From Syntrophomonadaceae bacterium (lineage in GTDB: Bacteria; Bacillota; Syntrophomonadia; Syntrophomonadales; Syntrophothermaceae), in the NCBI GenBank assembly GCA_029907055.1, contig JARYMO010000072.1:1-7235 (forward strand): a stretch of DNA of 7,235 bases, in the 5' to 3' direction. This document shows positions 7,102-7,235 of this stretch, one piece after another (position 1 is the first letter of the stretch; each line of letters opens with the position of its first letter). A program made the position numbers and the translations under genes. Under the pieces are notes generated by a model. It saw only the letters and a program-made list of their open reading frames with translations, had not been told where the DNA came from and ran no database searches.

Positions 7102-7128
7102 CTTGACTATCCTTGACTATCTTTGACT
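7102..7128 (-). promoter_or_regulatory. CtsR operator, three direct heptads
   Basis: The minus strand carries AGTCAAA (7128-7122), AGTCAAG (7118-7112) and AGTCAAG (7108-7102), separated by two identical GAT spacers. This follows the established CtsR box (A/G)GTCAAA-NAN-(A/G)GTCAAA, with a third heptad added at the same 10-bp period. The array starts about 2 nt after the predicted transcription start and its last AAG forms part of the ctsR Shine-Dalgarno. Binding by CtsR would therefore block initiation or elongation of its own operon. Confidence 0.9.
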
Positions 7129-7136
7129 TTTATTTC

Positions 7137-7165
7137 ATTCTATTCGACCTTGCTTCATCTGTAAA
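7137..7165 (-). promoter_or_regulatory. Sigma-A-type promoter of the ctsR operon
   Basis: On the minus strand TTTACA (7165-7160, 5 of 6 to the -35 consensus) and TAGAAT (7142-7137, 5 of 6 to the -10 consensus) are separated by exactly 17 bp. The predicted start is near 7130, giving a leader of about 42 nt that begins at the CtsR operator. The area is much more A/T-rich than the surrounding genes. No CIRCE element or sigma-B-type promoter was seen. Confidence 0.8.
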
Positions 7166-7187
7166 GGGGGGCACGCGCAGATGCTGT

Positions 7188-7235
7188 AGTTCTGTGATAT
7201 TGTCACCCCATAACAGTTCCGTGAAAATGTCACCA
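7188..7235. repeat. Two imperfect 20-bp direct repeats with internal dyads, function unknown
   Basis: On the plus strand AGTTCTGTGATATTGTCACC (7188-7207) and AGTTCCGTGAAAATGTCACC (7215-7234) match at 17 of 20 positions, with a 27-bp period. Each contains GTGA-N5-TCAC, a near-palindromic 13-bp core. The array lies 23 bp upstream of the ctsR promoter -35 and reaches the window edge, so more copies may follow. It could be the end of an insertion sequence (some families, such as IS21, have repeated sites at their ends) or a binding site for a dimeric regulator. The window does not decide between these. Confidence 0.75.

Noticed and set aside
7188..7235. CRP/FNR-type operator
   Set aside because: The half sites GTGA and TCAC are separated by 5 bp, not the 6 bp of the CRP consensus, and the FNR half-site TTGAT is absent.
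7089..7235. CIRCE element or sigma-B promoter upstream of ctsR
   Set aside because: No TTAGCACTC-N9-GAGTGCTAA and no GTTTAA/GGGTAT pair were found on either strand.
1..7235. CRISPR array, tRNA or rRNA genes, or a new defence system
   Set aside because: No regular spaced repeats other than the two edge copies, no tRNA-like folds noticed by eye, and all genes belong to one well-known conserved cluster.

Overview
The window holds one strand of a canonical Firmicutes stress and genome-integrity cluster. All six genes are on the minus strand, so in transcription order (right to left) they are ctsR, mcsA, mcsB, clpC, radA and disA. This order matches Bacillus subtilis and its relatives. The sequence is GC-rich, with strong GGAGG-type ribosome binding sites and G/C-rich third codon positions. 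Together these suggest a high-GC Clostridia-like Firmicute, possibly thermophilic; the genus cannot be read from the sequence.

Region by region, from the right. Positions 7188-7235 hold two near-identical 20-bp direct repeats with internal dyads, of unknown identity, running up to the window edge. Positions 7137-7165 form a good sigma-A-type promoter (TTTACA, 17 bp, TAGAAT). Immediately downstream, 7102-7128 carries three CtsR heptads at an exact 10-bp period, running into the Shine-Dalgarno sequence of ctsR. Then come ctsR (heat-shock repressor), mcsA (zinc-binding activator), mcsB (protein arginine kinase) and clpC (AAA+ unfoldase). The first three overlap by 11 and 4 nt, and clpC starts 17 nt after mcsB. 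A 15-bp GC-rich hairpin just after clpC probably ends or attenuates this transcript. A 137-nt gap carries a possible separate promoter for radA (branch-migration ATPase), followed 16 nt later by disA (diadenylate cyclase and DNA scanning protein), which is cut by the left edge of the window.

How it works together: CtsR should repress its own operon. McsA and McsB mark damaged proteins, and CtsR itself, by arginine phosphorylation. ClpC recognises the mark through its N domain and feeds ClpP, which is not in this window. RadA and DisA couple the locus to recombination and c-di-AMP signalling. Motifs for the whole arginine-phosphate relay are visible: the McsB catalytic segments, the McsB RDxxRA allosteric motif, and the two ClpC N-domain glutamates.

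Nothing here is an undescribed system. The points most worth a second look are the triple CtsR operator placed downstream of the predicted transcription start, the GGKG variant of the CtsR wing loop, and the unexplained repeats at the right edge.
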